Positions 16,839 to 25,774 of a DNA stretch of 58,297 nucleotides are shown here, in pieces (within the stretch, counting starts at the first letter, position 1; the number at the start of each line of letters is the position of its first letter). Where the stretch lies: the IMG/VR virus record IMGVR_UViG_3300024255_002562, positions 1 through 58,297 of that record; one strand, written 5' to 3'. The notes under the pieces were generated by a model. The model was not told the DNA's origin. It made no database searches and saw only the letters and a list, made by a program, of their open reading frames with translations. Origin of the DNA: a virus. The position numbers and the translations under genes were made by a program.

Positions 16839-18282
16839 CTGCTTCAAAAGGGCAATCTTCTTTATCTGGAAAGCCTTGCTGTATAGAGTTCTCATTATTT
16901 TTAAGGCTCCTTATTGTACCTATTTCTTTTACTTTTGCCAACGATCCGTGGACTTCTAAACAAACATATCCTTCGTCCTCCATTCCCGGACCATGCCTTG
17001 ATGCCACAATTATCAATTTTTTGTTTCCATTTCTATGTCCATCCGTGTTTATCTCATCCTGAGTCTTGTCTTTAAAGATAGTAAAGCTAGTACATAGCCA
17101 AACAAGCCTATCTGAGCCAGAAGCCACATCCGATGTTTCTTTTGTTATTCCATCTCTATTTAGCTGGACAAAAGCTACGCAAGGGCAATCATGCTCTACG
17201 CAGAAATTATGTAAAGCAGTAATCTGAAAGCCCAGCACTTGAAATTCAGCAAGGTTTCCGTTGATGCTAGATGAATCCATAAGCTTCAAATAATCAAAAA
17301 CAATTAGACAGTCGTTCAAGACCCCATTTTCATCATATCCGACTTCTTTAAGAACCCACCTTCTAGCAGTAGAAAGTATTTCATCAAACTGTTTTCCAGC
17401 GATACTAATATAAGAATACGGAATAGAATCTATCTTATTACTAGCTTCAAGAACTCTATTAATATGCTCTTGATTACCTTGAAAGCTCCCGTCACTGATT
17501 TGATTAATTTCCACTCCACTTAAGTTAGACAACAATCTATTATGGTGATCGGTTTTGCTCATTTCTGTATCCAGCATAAGAACTGGAATATTCAAATTGG
17601 AACTAATATTTAAGGCAAAATTATCAGCTAAAATACTTTTTCCCGTTTTTGGACGCGCTCCTATCAGGTCAACGCATTTTCTTCGAAACCCACCTCCGAT
17701 AGCTTTGTCATATTCGCTCAGTCCGCTTGGTATTCCAGCAGGTTTTGGTTTATTTTCTAGAAGAGATTTTACATATTCATGTATGTCGGAGCCAATTAAC
17801 TGTGGGGTAGTCTCTTCTTCCTTCATGTAAGACAGAGATATTTTTTGAAAAGGAGCCTCAGCTAACGAAAATATTTCACTAAGCTTTTCGTCTCCAGAAA
17901 CTTTTCCTATATTTTCATAGATATTCTTGCATTCAGACTGCATTTTTCTAGCAAATTCAAGTCTGCTTATTTTCTTTCCATGATCTCTTATAGAATCAAG
18001 ACCAACAGAAAGATTAAACAATGAATCTAGTTTATCAGAAAATCCATCCCTTTTAAAAATTTCATCTAATCCTAGAGTTTGAGAAGAAGACCTAATCATA
18101 GAATAGTCTATCTTATCGCAATCCTTCTTAAAGGCATTCTCTAGGCATTTAAAAATTACTTTATTATCATTATTTACAAAAGTGCTTTCCTGAACAAATC
18201 CATCAATATCAATAAATGCTTCTGTTCCATACTGAATCAATCCAGACAAAACGGCATCTTCTGAAGCTAAATTCGTTATCAT
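16816..18282 (-). CDS. dnaB: DnaB-like replicative helicase
   Basis: About 488 residues from ATG 18282, which overlaps the preceding stop as ATGA. The N-terminal DnaB domain is seen in SEDAVLSGLIQYGTEAF. The RecA-like ATPase has Walker A VDLIGARPKTGKSILADNF, the following IPVLMLDTEMSKTDHHNRLL, Walker B CLIVFDYLKLMD, and a terminal arginine-finger region (HRNGNKKLIIVASRHGPG). The hexameric ring would unwind the phage replication fork and pair with the primase encoded just downstream. Confidence 0.92.
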   Translation of the reverse strand: MITNLASEDAVLSGLIQYGTEAFIDIDGFVQESTFVNNDNKVIFKCLENAFKKDCDKIDYSMIRSSSQTLGLDEIFKRDGFSDKLDSLFNLSVGLDSIRDHGKKISRLEFARKMQSECKNIYENIGKVSGDEKLSEIFSLAEAPFQKISLSYMKEEETTPQLIGSDIHEYVKSLLENKPKPAGIPSGLSEYDKAIGGGFRRKCVDLIGARPKTGKSILADNFALNISSNLNIPVLMLDTEMSKTDHHNRLLSNLSGVEINQISDGSFQGNQEHINRVLEASNKIDSIPYSYISIAGKQFDEILSTARRWVLKEVGYDENGVLNDCLIVFDYLKLMDSSSINGNLAEFQVLGFQITALHNFCVEHDCPCVAFVQLNRDGITKETSDVASGSDRLVWLCTSFTIFKDKTQDEINTDGHRNGNKKLIIVASRHGPGMEDEGYVCLEVHGSLAKVKEIGTIRSLKNNENSIQQGFPDKEDCPFEADGDGEDF

Positions 18283-18743
18283 CCAATTTCCTTGTACGCA
18301 CATCTTTCACATTTGTATATATCGCCTTCTCTTAAGTATTTAAGATAGACTTTTCGTTCTTTCTGGCAAGAGGCACACTTCATAATTCTAGATGGTGACT
18401 TTCCTCTTTTAGATGTTATTACGGAAGAGTCATCAATATGACTAGCTCCATCTTCTTCAGTTTTTATAGATTTAGCAATTTTATCGTTAAAACTATTACC
18501 CTTGAAAGAAACCGATTCTCTTCCCTTCTTTTTTGTAGCAGAAACAATAACATCTTCTTCTTCTTCTTTGGCTGGTTGAGAGGTAACGGCAGGCTTCTTC
18601 TTGGGTCTCCCCCTCTTCTTTTTTACTGGTTTTTCTACTTCTTCACCTAACATATTGCACAACAGAACAAAAGCCTCGTCGTTTTTACCATTTTTCATTT
18701 TCACATGAATAGCTCTTAACTCTTTTAAAAAATCACCTAGCAT
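18279..18743 (-). CDS. AT-hook and zinc-ribbon hypothetical protein
   Basis: 154 residues. A basic KKKRGRPKKKPAV segment around residues 38-50 is a textbook AT-hook, preferring the minor groove of AT-rich DNA. The C-terminus carries four cysteines, CASCQKERK and YKCERC, in a zinc-ribbon arrangement. The middle is low-complexity and charged. Located directly before the helicase, it may be a helicase or replisome accessory protein; that role is inference. Confidence 0.6.
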   Translation of the reverse strand: MLGDFLKELRAIHVKMKNGKNDEAFVLLCNMLGEEVEKPVKKKRGRPKKKPAVTSQPAKEEEEDVIVSATKKKGRESVSFKGNSFNDKIAKSIKTEEDGASHIDDSSVITSKRGKSPSRIMKCASCQKERKVYLKYLREGDIYKCERCAYKEIG

Positions 18744-19227
18744 TATAATAACTCCTTGTTTTCCCTAAATCTTGAAATAATGATACCTTCTTTTTTATAT
18801 CTTTGCACGAATTTTCTAATAAATTTATACCAGACTTCATTTTATGATAAGCTTCGTCCAACAATTGACCATAAGAATCAGCGGCAAGGATAGATTGTTT
18901 TCTAACATCTGAGGTTAAAAATTTATCATAATTGTACCATTGTTCTTTGTAAAGGATGTTCATTAACCTATTACACCACTCAAATTCGCTTCTAATTGAA
19001 TCGAGCCTAGACTGAAGAAGAGAAGCATAATTCATTAGCACTAGAGCGTTAGCGTAGCATTCTTCTGACGTGAGACCCATGATCTCATCATAACTCATGA
19101 CCAGCACAGAGTCAACTTCATCGTGAAACTCATAAGAAGGAAGGTTATTCTCTTTTAAAAAACCCTTAATCCATAGCTTGAACTCTTCTATTGGATTGGT
19201 CGTACTTTCTGTAATATCTCTTTCCAT
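18733..19227 (-). CDS. hypothetical helical protein, possible recombination mediator
   Basis: 164 residues, almost entirely alpha-helical (LMNYASLLQSRLDSIRSEFE; NILYKEQWYNYDKFLT; MKSGINLLENSCKDIKKKVS). Length, helix pattern and placement near recA resemble UvsY-type recombination mediators, which load recombinase on SSB-coated DNA, but I cannot align a diagnostic motif. A good ribosome site (AGGA) precedes ATG 19227; the gene starts 40 nt inside the upstream nuclease gene. Confidence 0.5.
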   Translation of the reverse strand: MERDITESTTNPIEEFKLWIKGFLKENNLPSYEFHDEVDSVLVMSYDEIMGLTSEECYANALVLMNYASLLQSRLDSIRSEFEWCNRLMNILYKEQWYNYDKFLTSDVRKQSILAADSYGQLLDEAYHKMKSGINLLENSCKDIKKKVSLFQDLGKTRSYYNAR

Positions 19228-19619
19228 TCTTTTTTCCTATTATATGGCAACTCTATTACTTCTATGCCGTTGTTTTCACACCACTCTATCTTATCTTTAT
19301 CTCTTTTTTTACACTGATAAAAATGAAGAACGGATTTATGAAAAAAAGAACTATATTCGTAATGTTGCTGCCCATGAACTTCAACAACTAAAGCTAAATC
19401 TGGAATGTAGAAGTCCGCAAACAATAAAGACTGTTTGACTGCCCTTTTTGATCCCGGAAGTGTTATCTCTTCATAAACAGAATATTGAGAAAATAACTCT
19501 TTTATCAACTCCCTAGCTTTTATATGTAAGGAGGATTTATTTGTGTCGTATTTTCTTTTATTATGTTTTGAATAATTGAACACATGCTCTTTATTATCAA
19601 ACCCAATGACTTTAAACAA
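19188..19619 (-). CDS. PD-(D/E)XK-like small endonuclease
   Basis: 143 residues. The core reads SLLFADFYIPDLALVVEVHG, then GQQHYEY, KKRDKDKIEWCENNGIEVIE, which is the D ... E-V-x-G-QQH ... K-RD-K--WC arrangement of Vsr-like/DUF559-like endonucleases. It lies between recA and the UvsY-like candidate, overlapping both. It may be a homing endonuclease or a DNA-repair nuclease; the absence of a separate DNA-binding module favours a repair or resolvase-type activity. Confidence 0.7.
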   Translation of the reverse strand: MFKVIGFDNKEHVFNYSKHNKRKYDTNKSSLHIKARELIKELFSQYSVYEEITLPGSKRAVKQSLLFADFYIPDLALVVEVHGQQHYEYSSFFHKSVLHFYQCKKRDKDKIEWCENNGIEVIELPYNRKKEWKEILQKVRPIQ

Positions 19620-20643
19620 AAATTTCCTTTATCTTTTCTAGCATTAGCTTATAAACGTCGTCTCTTGAACTGATGAAATTATAAAGCTTTGCTTGACCTT
19701 GATATTTTGGCGGCTCTGTAAACTCGAATTGATTTTCTAAGAAGTCAACCTTGTACCACGATCCGCCCTTTTCTATTATACCAAATAACTCCGCTAATTC
19801 AATCATTTCTTGGACTTTATCTATACCTATTCCATATCTAAGGTAACTCTGAGCCTCAGTTCCGGAAGCACCGAGAGACGAACATCCTATATTCCAAATG
19901 ACCTTTTGTCCAACCTTTTTTCCGTCTTCTTCCCAATTTTCTATTTTTGAAATATCTAATCGAGTGTCCGCTTGATACTGAACCATCACACCGCAATCTG
20001 GTATTTTTATTTTTCCATAGCCAGAAGTGTTTGTTATATAATGAGTTATGATGATTACTATTATTTTATTTTGAGTTACGCTGTGAGCGTTTTTCTTCAC
20101 CCAATGCGAAAGTAGTTTTGGCAAACTAGCCCTGAGAGTAGCAGATGGGTCTTCTTCTAGCTCGGCTCTTGGAACCAAAGAAGAACAGGAATCAATTACA
20201 CACACTGCTCCTTTGTTCTTAGGCATCTTAAACATTGATTCAGCAATTTTCAAAAAATCTTCCGCAGCTAATGCGTCCCCTTCATCTTCTCCATGAACAA
20301 CCTGAAACTCATCGAGATTCAAACCCTGCACTCCAACAAGGTTATAATCCTTCAAGCGACTCTCAGCGTCAAGGTAGATGACATTACGACCTTCATCTTG
20401 TGCATTTTTGCAAATTTGTAGAGCCGTCGTGCTTTTTCCGCCTTTTGGATTACCGCTAATTATAGTCCAAGTTCCTTCTAACAGCCCGCCGTTAAGAGCT
20501 AAATCAAGATTTGGACTAACTGATAATGTTTTATAATCCTTCTTTTTTACTCTTAACTCTGACCCCGTTGAGATCACTTTACCAAAATGTTTTTTTATAG
20601 CGGCTTCAGTGCTTAGGTCTGTTTTCTTTTTATCTTTTGCCAT
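19612..20643 (-). CDS. recA: RecA/UvsX-type recombinase
   Basis: 343 residues, the usual RecA length. Walker A is IISGNPKGGKSTTALQIC near residue 65, followed by NVIYLDAESRL and Walker B GAVCVIDSCSSLVP. The DNA-binding loop region includes IVIIITHYITNTSGYGK and CGVMVQYQADTR. It would catalyse strand exchange in recombination-dependent replication and repair. It has 8 nt overlap with the downstream nuclease gene and sits directly after a hypothetical gene. Confidence 0.88.
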   Translation of the reverse strand: MAKDKKKTDLSTEAAIKKHFGKVISTGSELRVKKKDYKTLSVSPNLDLALNGGLLEGTWTIISGNPKGGKSTTALQICKNAQDEGRNVIYLDAESRLKDYNLVGVQGLNLDEFQVVHGEDEGDALAAEDFLKIAESMFKMPKNKGAVCVIDSCSSLVPRAELEEDPSATLRASLPKLLSHWVKKNAHSVTQNKIIVIIITHYITNTSGYGKIKIPDCGVMVQYQADTRLDISKIENWEEDGKKVGQKVIWNIGCSSLGASGTEAQSYLRYGIGIDKVQEMIELAELFGIIEKGGSWYKVDFLENQFEFTEPPKYQGQAKLYNFISSRDDVYKLMLEKIKEIFV

Positions 20644-21096
20644 TTACAGCTCTCCGAATAGATTTTTTTTCTTACTCAATGGTTTTCTTGGTTTTTCCAT
20701 TATCTTCTCTTCCTTGGTTATTTCTTTTTCTTTATAGTTTTTCTCATACTCTTCTATTAACGGAACAAGTTTCTCATTCTGTAGCTTTAAGATAAAATTA
20801 GCCCTGTTGTCACGCAGGGCTTTAATTATTGAGGAATCTCTATATTTTTTTAAAAGACGGTTCGCGGCTATAACCTGACCCTTGAACTGACCTGTATACT
20901 TTTTATCGTTCCAAAAGTTCTCCGGCAATTTACCAGAGTTAAAAGCTATACTTCTTTTTTCAAAAATGATTTCTGAAATATAAGCACCTTTTGTTATATA
21001 TCCCTCTTTGTAAATAGACTTATAAGGTCTACTGTCGCTCCTAGAGCTTGTGGATCGAGGCTGCTGGTCCGTTTGGTTCGACTTTTTGTTTGGCAT
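20644..21096 (-). CDS. hypothetical basic protein upstream of recA
   Basis: 150 residues, lysine/arginine-rich with a disordered N-terminus (SNQTDQQPRSTSSRSDSRPY). The ribosome site AAGGA precedes ATG 21096. The stop is adjacent to the recA start, so the two are probably translationally coupled. It overlaps the preceding gene by 56 nt in another frame. No family recognised. Confidence 0.5.
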   Translation of the reverse strand: MPNKKSNQTDQQPRSTSSRSDSRPYKSIYKEGYITKGAYISEIIFEKRSIAFNSGKLPENFWNDKKYTGQFKGQVIAANRLLKKYRDSSIIKALRDNRANFILKLQNEKLVPLIEEYEKNYKEKEITKEEKIMEKPRKPLSKKKNLFGEL

Positions 21097-21343
21097 AAGA
21101 CTGTCCTTTTTCAGACGCTTCTTTAGTCATAATAACAACTCCGTACTCTTCGTTCTTTGTCATCATATCATTTGCTTTTTTTGGTGTATTAGCTTCCGCA
21201 TGATAGGTTTCAAACAACGCTTTAATATCATCGACTGGTCTTCCAAGGTCAGAAGCTATAGACTCAAGACCCTTTTCGATATTACCTCTGATATAAAAGT
21301 TTTCGATCTCAGTTATCTTCTTTAGTTTTTTTACGTTAGACAT
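21041..21343 (-). CDS. hypothetical protein
   Basis: 100 residues from ATG 21343 with AGGAG upstream; the ATG lies inside the end of the preceding gene. The N-terminal half (NFYIRGNIEKGLESIASDLG, then RPVDDIKALFETYH) could be a helix-turn-helix-like module of the kind that scans for short DNA sites, but nothing conclusive is visible. C-terminal half is low-complexity. Confidence 0.5.
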   Translation of the reverse strand: MSNVKKLKKITEIENFYIRGNIEKGLESIASDLGRPVDDIKALFETYHAEANTPKKANDMMTKNEEYGVVIMTKEASEKGQSYAKQKVEPNGPAASIHKL

Positions 21344-21587
21344 CAATTGTACTCCTAGATTTTTCGAGATTGTGATTTTTTCTTGCTTTTAAATACTCTA
21401 AATAGTATTCGTAAGATTGTGATGATACGGCTCTTAATTTGTAAGTCGTATCGTTTTTCTTATATTCATCTAAGTCAATAGGATAAACCCCATCACATAG
21501 AACGTAGTAGTTGTTACCAATATTTTTAGCGAAAACAACATCTTCTTCATCGCACAGGTTTCCGCATTTATTAAATCTTCCCTTCAT
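21336..21587 (-). CDS. hypothetical small protein
   Basis: 83 residues from ATG 21587, chosen because AAAGG lies 7 nt upstream and the resulting overlap with the preceding gene is only 17 nt; a longer frame to 21710 would bury the FmdB-like gene. Two cysteines (NKCGNLCDEEDV) near the N-terminus. It resembles small phage proteins of unknown function. Confidence 0.5.
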   Translation of the reverse strand: MKGRFNKCGNLCDEEDVVFAKNIGNNYYVLCDGVYPIDLDEYKKNDTTYKLRAVSSQSYEYYLEYLKARKNHNLEKSRSTIDV

Positions 21588-21912
21588 TGATATACCTTTC
21601 TCTTTTACTGTCATCTGCCTTGCCGATTTTTCTGTAAAGCTCTTTTTTAGCCTGATCCATAGGCGCTTTTTTGTTTTCCCTATCCTTAAGGTCTCTCTCC
21701 TGAACTTCATTTCGACCTAACCTTTTAGAATTACGTTCAGCCTGTTGTCCAACAGTAGTCACTTCAGGTCTAACAAAAGCAGACGGTGGAGCTAAAAAAT
21801 ATCTTTCTAGTTTGTTTTTTCCGCAAGAAGGGCATTTTTTTTTCAATTGATTCATTCTATGATTTATTTCATGGACGGTTTCACATGAAGAACACTTGTA
21901 ATCATACAGCAT
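21571..21912 (-). CDS. FmdB-family zinc-ribbon protein
   Basis: 113 residues. The N-terminus is a two-CxxC zinc ribbon: MLYDYKCSSCETVHEINHRM then KKCPSCGKNKLERYFLAPPS, which is the FmdB/CxxC_CXXC_SSSS regulatory family pattern. The remainder is charged and helical. Small zinc-ribbon proteins of this kind are common beside phage replication genes; the molecular role is unknown. Confidence 0.75.
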   Translation of the reverse strand: MLYDYKCSSCETVHEINHRMNQLKKKCPSCGKNKLERYFLAPPSAFVRPEVTTVGQQAERNSKRLGRNEVQERDLKDRENKKAPMDQAKKELYRKIGKADDSKRERYINEGKI

Positions 21913-22384
21913 AAAGGATTAGCTCCTTATTGCTTAGTACATATTTTTCTACATTGTTGATATCTTTTTCTAAATCGTGAAGCATATTTGTATGGTCTTT
22001 ATTAATTAAATCTTTTATTTTTTTCGCTTCTTCTGTAGTAATTCCGGGTGGCGATTTTAATAAACTAAGAACGGTCACTACCATACTATTTCGAACATCG
22101 CCATTATGTCCTTTTTTATTAGTATAAAAACCATTCCAAGAACTGTATGAATACAAATTTATTGATTCACAAAACCTTTCATTAATCTCACGTTTTATAA
22201 TTTTTCCATTAAAATACATGGGCTTGCATTTGCTTTTATCTATAATAGTTGTAGCTAGATTATGCATAAAATTTTTAGACATTTTTTCTTCTAGCGTTGG
22301 CTGCTTTCCTATTTTAAAATAAAAATAAGGAGCTAAGAATACAGAACTTAAAATTTTTATAACGCTTCTTCTATTAATTGTCAT
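21902..22384 (-). CDS. hypothetical exported protein with twin-arginine-like signal
   Basis: 160 residues. The N-terminus MTINRRSVIKILSSVFLAPY has a twin arginine followed by a hydrophobic stretch, resembling a Tat or short signal-anchor sequence. The rest is helical with a C-terminal LSNKELILYAV. A second protein in the window (51412-51888) has the same layout, including an RR-hydrophobic N-terminus and a similar C-terminal D/N-x-ELxxxA end, suggesting paralogues. It overlaps the PhoH gene by 11 nt. Confidence 0.6.
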   Translation of the reverse strand: MTINRRSVIKILSSVFLAPYFYFKIGKQPTLEEKMSKNFMHNLATTIIDKSKCKPMYFNGKIIKREINERFCESINLYSYSSWNGFYTNKKGHNGDVRNSMVVTVLSLLKSPPGITTEEAKKIKDLINKDHTNMLHDLEKDINNVEKYVLSNKELILYAV

Positions 22385-23036
22385 TTTCTACTGCCTCTAA
22401 AAAAGATGCCAATATTCCATTTCTTTGAATATCGCTTTTTCCAAGTTCAGAAATACCTATTCCGGGTACTCCGTCAACTTCGTGAATAACTTGCATAAGA
22501 CCACTATTTCTTATGTCATACTGTTTTACATCACCATTAATTAATACTTTAGAATTTTGACCCATTCTTGTTACAAGCATAACGATCTGTTCTTTTGTAC
22601 AGTTTTGGGCTTCATCAAGTAATATGATTGAATCATTATATGTTTCTCCACGCATAAGCTCAAGGGCTTCACAATGGATTTGTTTTAAATTTGTGTACTG
22701 TCCGAAAAATGGTCCCAAAAAATGAATGAGATTCTTTTTTATCGGCTTTAGATAAGGATCAATTTTGTCGCCCAGTTCTCCCGGCAATGCCCCTATTTTT
22801 TCTCCAGCAGAAACCAATGGTCTAGCTATAACTATGTTCATCGTATCACCTCTATGAAGCATACTAGATGCAATACCAGCAGCAATAAACGACTTTCCTG
22901 ATCCAGCAGGACCAGTGCAAAAAATTATATCATTTTCAATAATGTTTCTGATATAATCTTTTTGATTTTCAGTTTTTCCAGTTAATGTTTTTACTGACGG
23001 TTCTTCTCTTCTCTGACTTTTTCTTCTTTTAGTCAT
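22374..23036 (-). CDS. phoH: PhoH-like P-loop ATPase
   Basis: 220 residues. The PhoH signature is present: Walker A FCTGPAGSGKSFIAAGIA, then VIARPLVSAGEKIGALPGEL, Walker B DSIILLDEAQNCTKEQIVML and GDVKQYDIR. These proteins are widespread in phages; host members are RNA helicase or nuclease-linked ATPases. Located between dUTPase and the exported protein, overlapping both slightly. The basic N-terminus (RRKSQRREE) suggests nucleic-acid binding. Confidence 0.92.
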   Translation of the reverse strand: MTKRRKSQRREEPSVKTLTGKTENQKDYIRNIIENDIIFCTGPAGSGKSFIAAGIASSMLHRGDTMNIVIARPLVSAGEKIGALPGELGDKIDPYLKPIKKNLIHFLGPFFGQYTNLKQIHCEALELMRGETYNDSIILLDEAQNCTKEQIVMLVTRMGQNSKVLINGDVKQYDIRNSGLMQVIHEVDGVPGIGISELGKSDIQRNGILASFLEAVENDN

Positions 23037-23455
23037 AATCCAGAACTCCCAAACCCTTTTTCACCCCTGTCGCCTTCTGGTAATTTCTTAACTTCCACTA
23101 CCTCAACTTCAGGAATTGGTAATATTACTAACTGAGCTACTCTATCGCCCTTTTTGCCCGAAAATACCTCAAAGCCAGTATTGTGCATTATAACGCCGAC
23201 TTCTCCTGTATATCCATAGTCAATTACTCCACCCAATATATTTATGCCATGTTTTTTAGACAATCCGCTTCTAGATTTTATAATTCCAACATAATTTTCA
23301 GGAATTGCAATGGCTATATCAGTATGAATTAATTTTCTTTCATCGACACCTAAAGAAAAAGGTTCAGAGGAATACAAATCTAACCCTGCATCTGTTGAAT
23401 TTTCCTTCGTCGGAAGAGTCCCTTTTTTGCTAAGTAACTGCACTTGTATTTTCAT
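23033..23455 (-). CDS. dut: dUTP diphosphatase
   Basis: 140 residues, the length of a trimeric dUTPase. Five motifs are visible: DAGLDLYS, IKSRSGLSKKHGINILGG, VIDYGYTGEVGVIMHN, DRVAQLVILP and the C-terminal arm GEKGFGSSGL. It converts dUTP to dUMP, preventing uracil incorporation and supplying ThyX with substrate. It overlaps phoH by 4 nt and lies 1 nt after the RNR gene's stop. Confidence 0.95.
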   Translation of the reverse strand: MKIQVQLLSKKGTLPTKENSTDAGLDLYSSEPFSLGVDERKLIHTDIAIAIPENYVGIIKSRSGLSKKHGINILGGVIDYGYTGEVGVIMHNTGFEVFSGKKGDRVAQLVILPIPEVEVVEVKKLPEGDRGEKGFGSSGL

Positions 23456-23456
23456 T

Positions 23457-25724
23457 TTATATCCTAGTTATTTCACATTGACCACCAGAACAACTCATTG
23501 CCCCGAACTCGCTTACGTTCTTGTATGTTGGTTTCTCTAAAATTTCACCAAGGTCAACTTCTTTTATTTGTCTCAAAACCGTACCCCATTTATGACATAG
23601 ATGAACATCTTTTAAACAATATATCAAATCATTCATGTCTCCTTTAAAGTAGTTTTTAGAAAACATTTTAGCTCTTTTGAGCCAATATTTCTTCAATAAA
23701 ACTTGCTCTTTAGTTCCATCTAACTTTATGTCTTTCTTAGACAAGGCATCACATGCAGACCATAAATTATTGTCAAAGTAATGCAGAGCATCAACGATCA
23801 ACCCTGACACAAATAATGATCCATCACCATATCTATCATATATTTCATCAACGGTAAGAACAGAAGTGAATGGAGCCTGATTAAAGTCTTTATCGCCAAA
23901 ATCGGAAAGAAAACTAACGGCTGTAAAATCCTGCCTATTGTCCCATATATAATCTATTATATCCTTCATATTGTCTATAATAACAGTACAGCTACAATTA
24001 TGAGTTGTTTTTTCACAAATACCTAGCTCTGGTCGTGTCCCCGGAACAACCCAATTTTGCTGAACCATTTTTATTATCTCTAAATGTTTCACGCCCTTCA
24101 TATCTTTTTTGAATAGTCCGTTTTTATCATTAACTATCGGAACAAAGACAACATAATCTGAATTGGTTGAACTCCACACGCTTTCCTCTAATAGATAAGG
24201 CATGTTTTCTTTTAACCATACAGCAACATCGGATTCCTTGTTTAATTGCATTACACGAAAGAATCTCTCAGAATGATCCGGATGTATTCCAGAAGCTGTA
24301 CACAGAACAACGCTGGCGTTTCCTGATGGTTTTACACAAGTGGTTCTAGCTGCTACATTTATACCAATGATACCTGCTATTTTTTTATTTGTCTCTTTGA
24401 CTAACTCAGCACCCTCTCTTAACCATTTTTCATTAAACAGCTTTGGGTTATTCATCCATCCAGTAATGCTGACGCCTAATAGAGCCTCACGCTCCACAAG
24501 CGACTCTGTACGCGATCCTAAGTACGGAAATGAAGTGTACCCTGCCTGTAGAGTGCCAACGACAGCGGCATCCTCACAAGCCCTTAAAAACGCTTCTTTT
24601 GTTTTGCATTTTTCGGCATTAATCTCATTTAGATTACAGCATTGCACGCCAAATAGGTCAATGTTTTTCTTAGACCATTCTTCTATTTCATCATACTTTA
24701 TTTTAGAAACATCTTCGTAAGTGTCTACTGGTGTAAAATTTATTTCAAAACAAGGATTTAGTACATCAAAATAAGTGTTCCCAAAAACAAAGCCAATATC
24801 ACTATCTCCTTCGTTTATTTCAACTATTTTCTGAAAGTAGTCTCTATCATTTTCGCTTCTTTGTATTAATACAGAGTTGTTTGACCTGCCTCTTTGTGGA
24901 TTTTCCTCTCGCCAATTTCCAACTTTAGCATTAATCATCTCTTCATCGTTTGAATCGACTATCATAGATAACGCCGAACGTCTTACTCCACCACTTAAAA
25001 CCGCATCTGATGAATGACAAATAATATCATACGCTAAAATAGGTTCTATCGTATTTCCTCTTGTAGCTATCCAGTTTTTTATCAGCTTTTCAATTCTTTC
25101 AAGAGACTGCTTCAAACCATCTGGACCCGGAGCTTTGAAGCCGCCAGATATTTTTGCGTTTTTAGGTCTAATTAAAGAATAGTCAAACTTAATTTCATAA
25201 CCACTGTATTCTGGAAATGGATGATCTGAACAGAAGTAGGAGGAGAGAAGAACGCCTAATGCATCAGACCAACCCTCTATAGTATCCTGTACGACAAAAG
25301 TTTTTGTACCATTACTCCTACCCTTTATTTTGGGCAAAAGATTAACGAAAGGCTTTAATAAAGAAATACCTACTCCGCATCCAGATAGACCTAGATATAG
25401 TATTTTTTGAAAGAATTCTGGCTTAGTTAAGTGCAAGACGGTGCAATTAAACATCCTAGAATTATGCTGCATAACCTGCTCATGCCTGAACTGAAGATTA
25501 CGCTGAGAGGCTAGAACCGTTTGCGTTTTTAAAGAAGTTGACGCTGCCTCAAGATATTGATCTAATTTTTTGTTATTGTATTTTTTTCGATGACCATCGA
25601 TAATACTGTCACAAGCTTCTTCCCAGTTTTCATAACGTCCTTTTTCTTCATTCCACTTAAAATAGTCGGAGTATAATTTTAGATTTGATAGAAATTTTTT
25701 ACCTATAAGTTCCGCTTTATTCAT
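23457..25724 (-). CDS. nrdJ: adenosylcobalamin-dependent (class II) ribonucleotide reductase
   Basis: 755 residues, matching the monomeric RTPR type. Key elements: SRMFNCTVLHL near residue 90 (first redox cysteine), NPCFEINF near 327 (radical cysteine between N and E), SFPYLGSR and CVKPSGNASVVLCTASGIHP for the substrate loop, and the C-terminal CSGGQCEITRI redox pair. It reduces ribonucleotides using B12 and an external reductant such as thioredoxin. A GGTGTATAATAC promoter precedes it, with AAGG before ATG 25724. No metal-subunit partner gene is needed. Confidence 0.93.
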   Translation of the reverse strand: MNKAELIGKKFLSNLKLYSDYFKWNEEKGRYENWEEACDSIIDGHRKKYNNKKLDQYLEAASTSLKTQTVLASQRNLQFRHEQVMQHNSRMFNCTVLHLTKPEFFQKILYLGLSGCGVGISLLKPFVNLLPKIKGRSNGTKTFVVQDTIEGWSDALGVLLSSYFCSDHPFPEYSGYEIKFDYSLIRPKNAKISGGFKAPGPDGLKQSLERIEKLIKNWIATRGNTIEPILAYDIICHSSDAVLSGGVRRSALSMIVDSNDEEMINAKVGNWREENPQRGRSNNSVLIQRSENDRDYFQKIVEINEGDSDIGFVFGNTYFDVLNPCFEINFTPVDTYEDVSKIKYDEIEEWSKKNIDLFGVQCCNLNEINAEKCKTKEAFLRACEDAAVVGTLQAGYTSFPYLGSRTESLVEREALLGVSITGWMNNPKLFNEKWLREGAELVKETNKKIAGIIGINVAARTTCVKPSGNASVVLCTASGIHPDHSERFFRVMQLNKESDVAVWLKENMPYLLEESVWSSTNSDYVVFVPIVNDKNGLFKKDMKGVKHLEIIKMVQQNWVVPGTRPELGICEKTTHNCSCTVIIDNMKDIIDYIWDNRQDFTAVSFLSDFGDKDFNQAPFTSVLTVDEIYDRYGDGSLFVSGLIVDALHYFDNNLWSACDALSKKDIKLDGTKEQVLLKKYWLKRAKMFSKNYFKGDMNDLIYCLKDVHLCHKWGTVLRQIKEVDLGEILEKPTYKNVSEFGAMSCSGGQCEITRI

Positions 25725-25761
25725 ATGTACCTTTGCCTTTAATGTTTATAGTGACAAAGGT

Positions 25762-25774
25762 ATTATACACCAAT
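25762..25774 (-). promoter_or_regulatory. promoter for RNR, GGTGTATAATAC type
   Basis: On the minus strand the sequence TTGGTGTATAATACC contains a perfect TATAAT (25767-25762), placing initiation about 30 nt before the RNR start. The same TGGTGTA-(TA)-TAATA context recurs at 30382 and 54325, so it is likely a phage promoter class. No convincing -35 element is seen here. Confidence 0.55.

Noticed and set aside
23457-25760. Cobalamin riboswitch before the class II RNR
   Set aside because: The predicted leader is only about 30 nt, too short for a B12 riboswitch, and no B12 box was seen.
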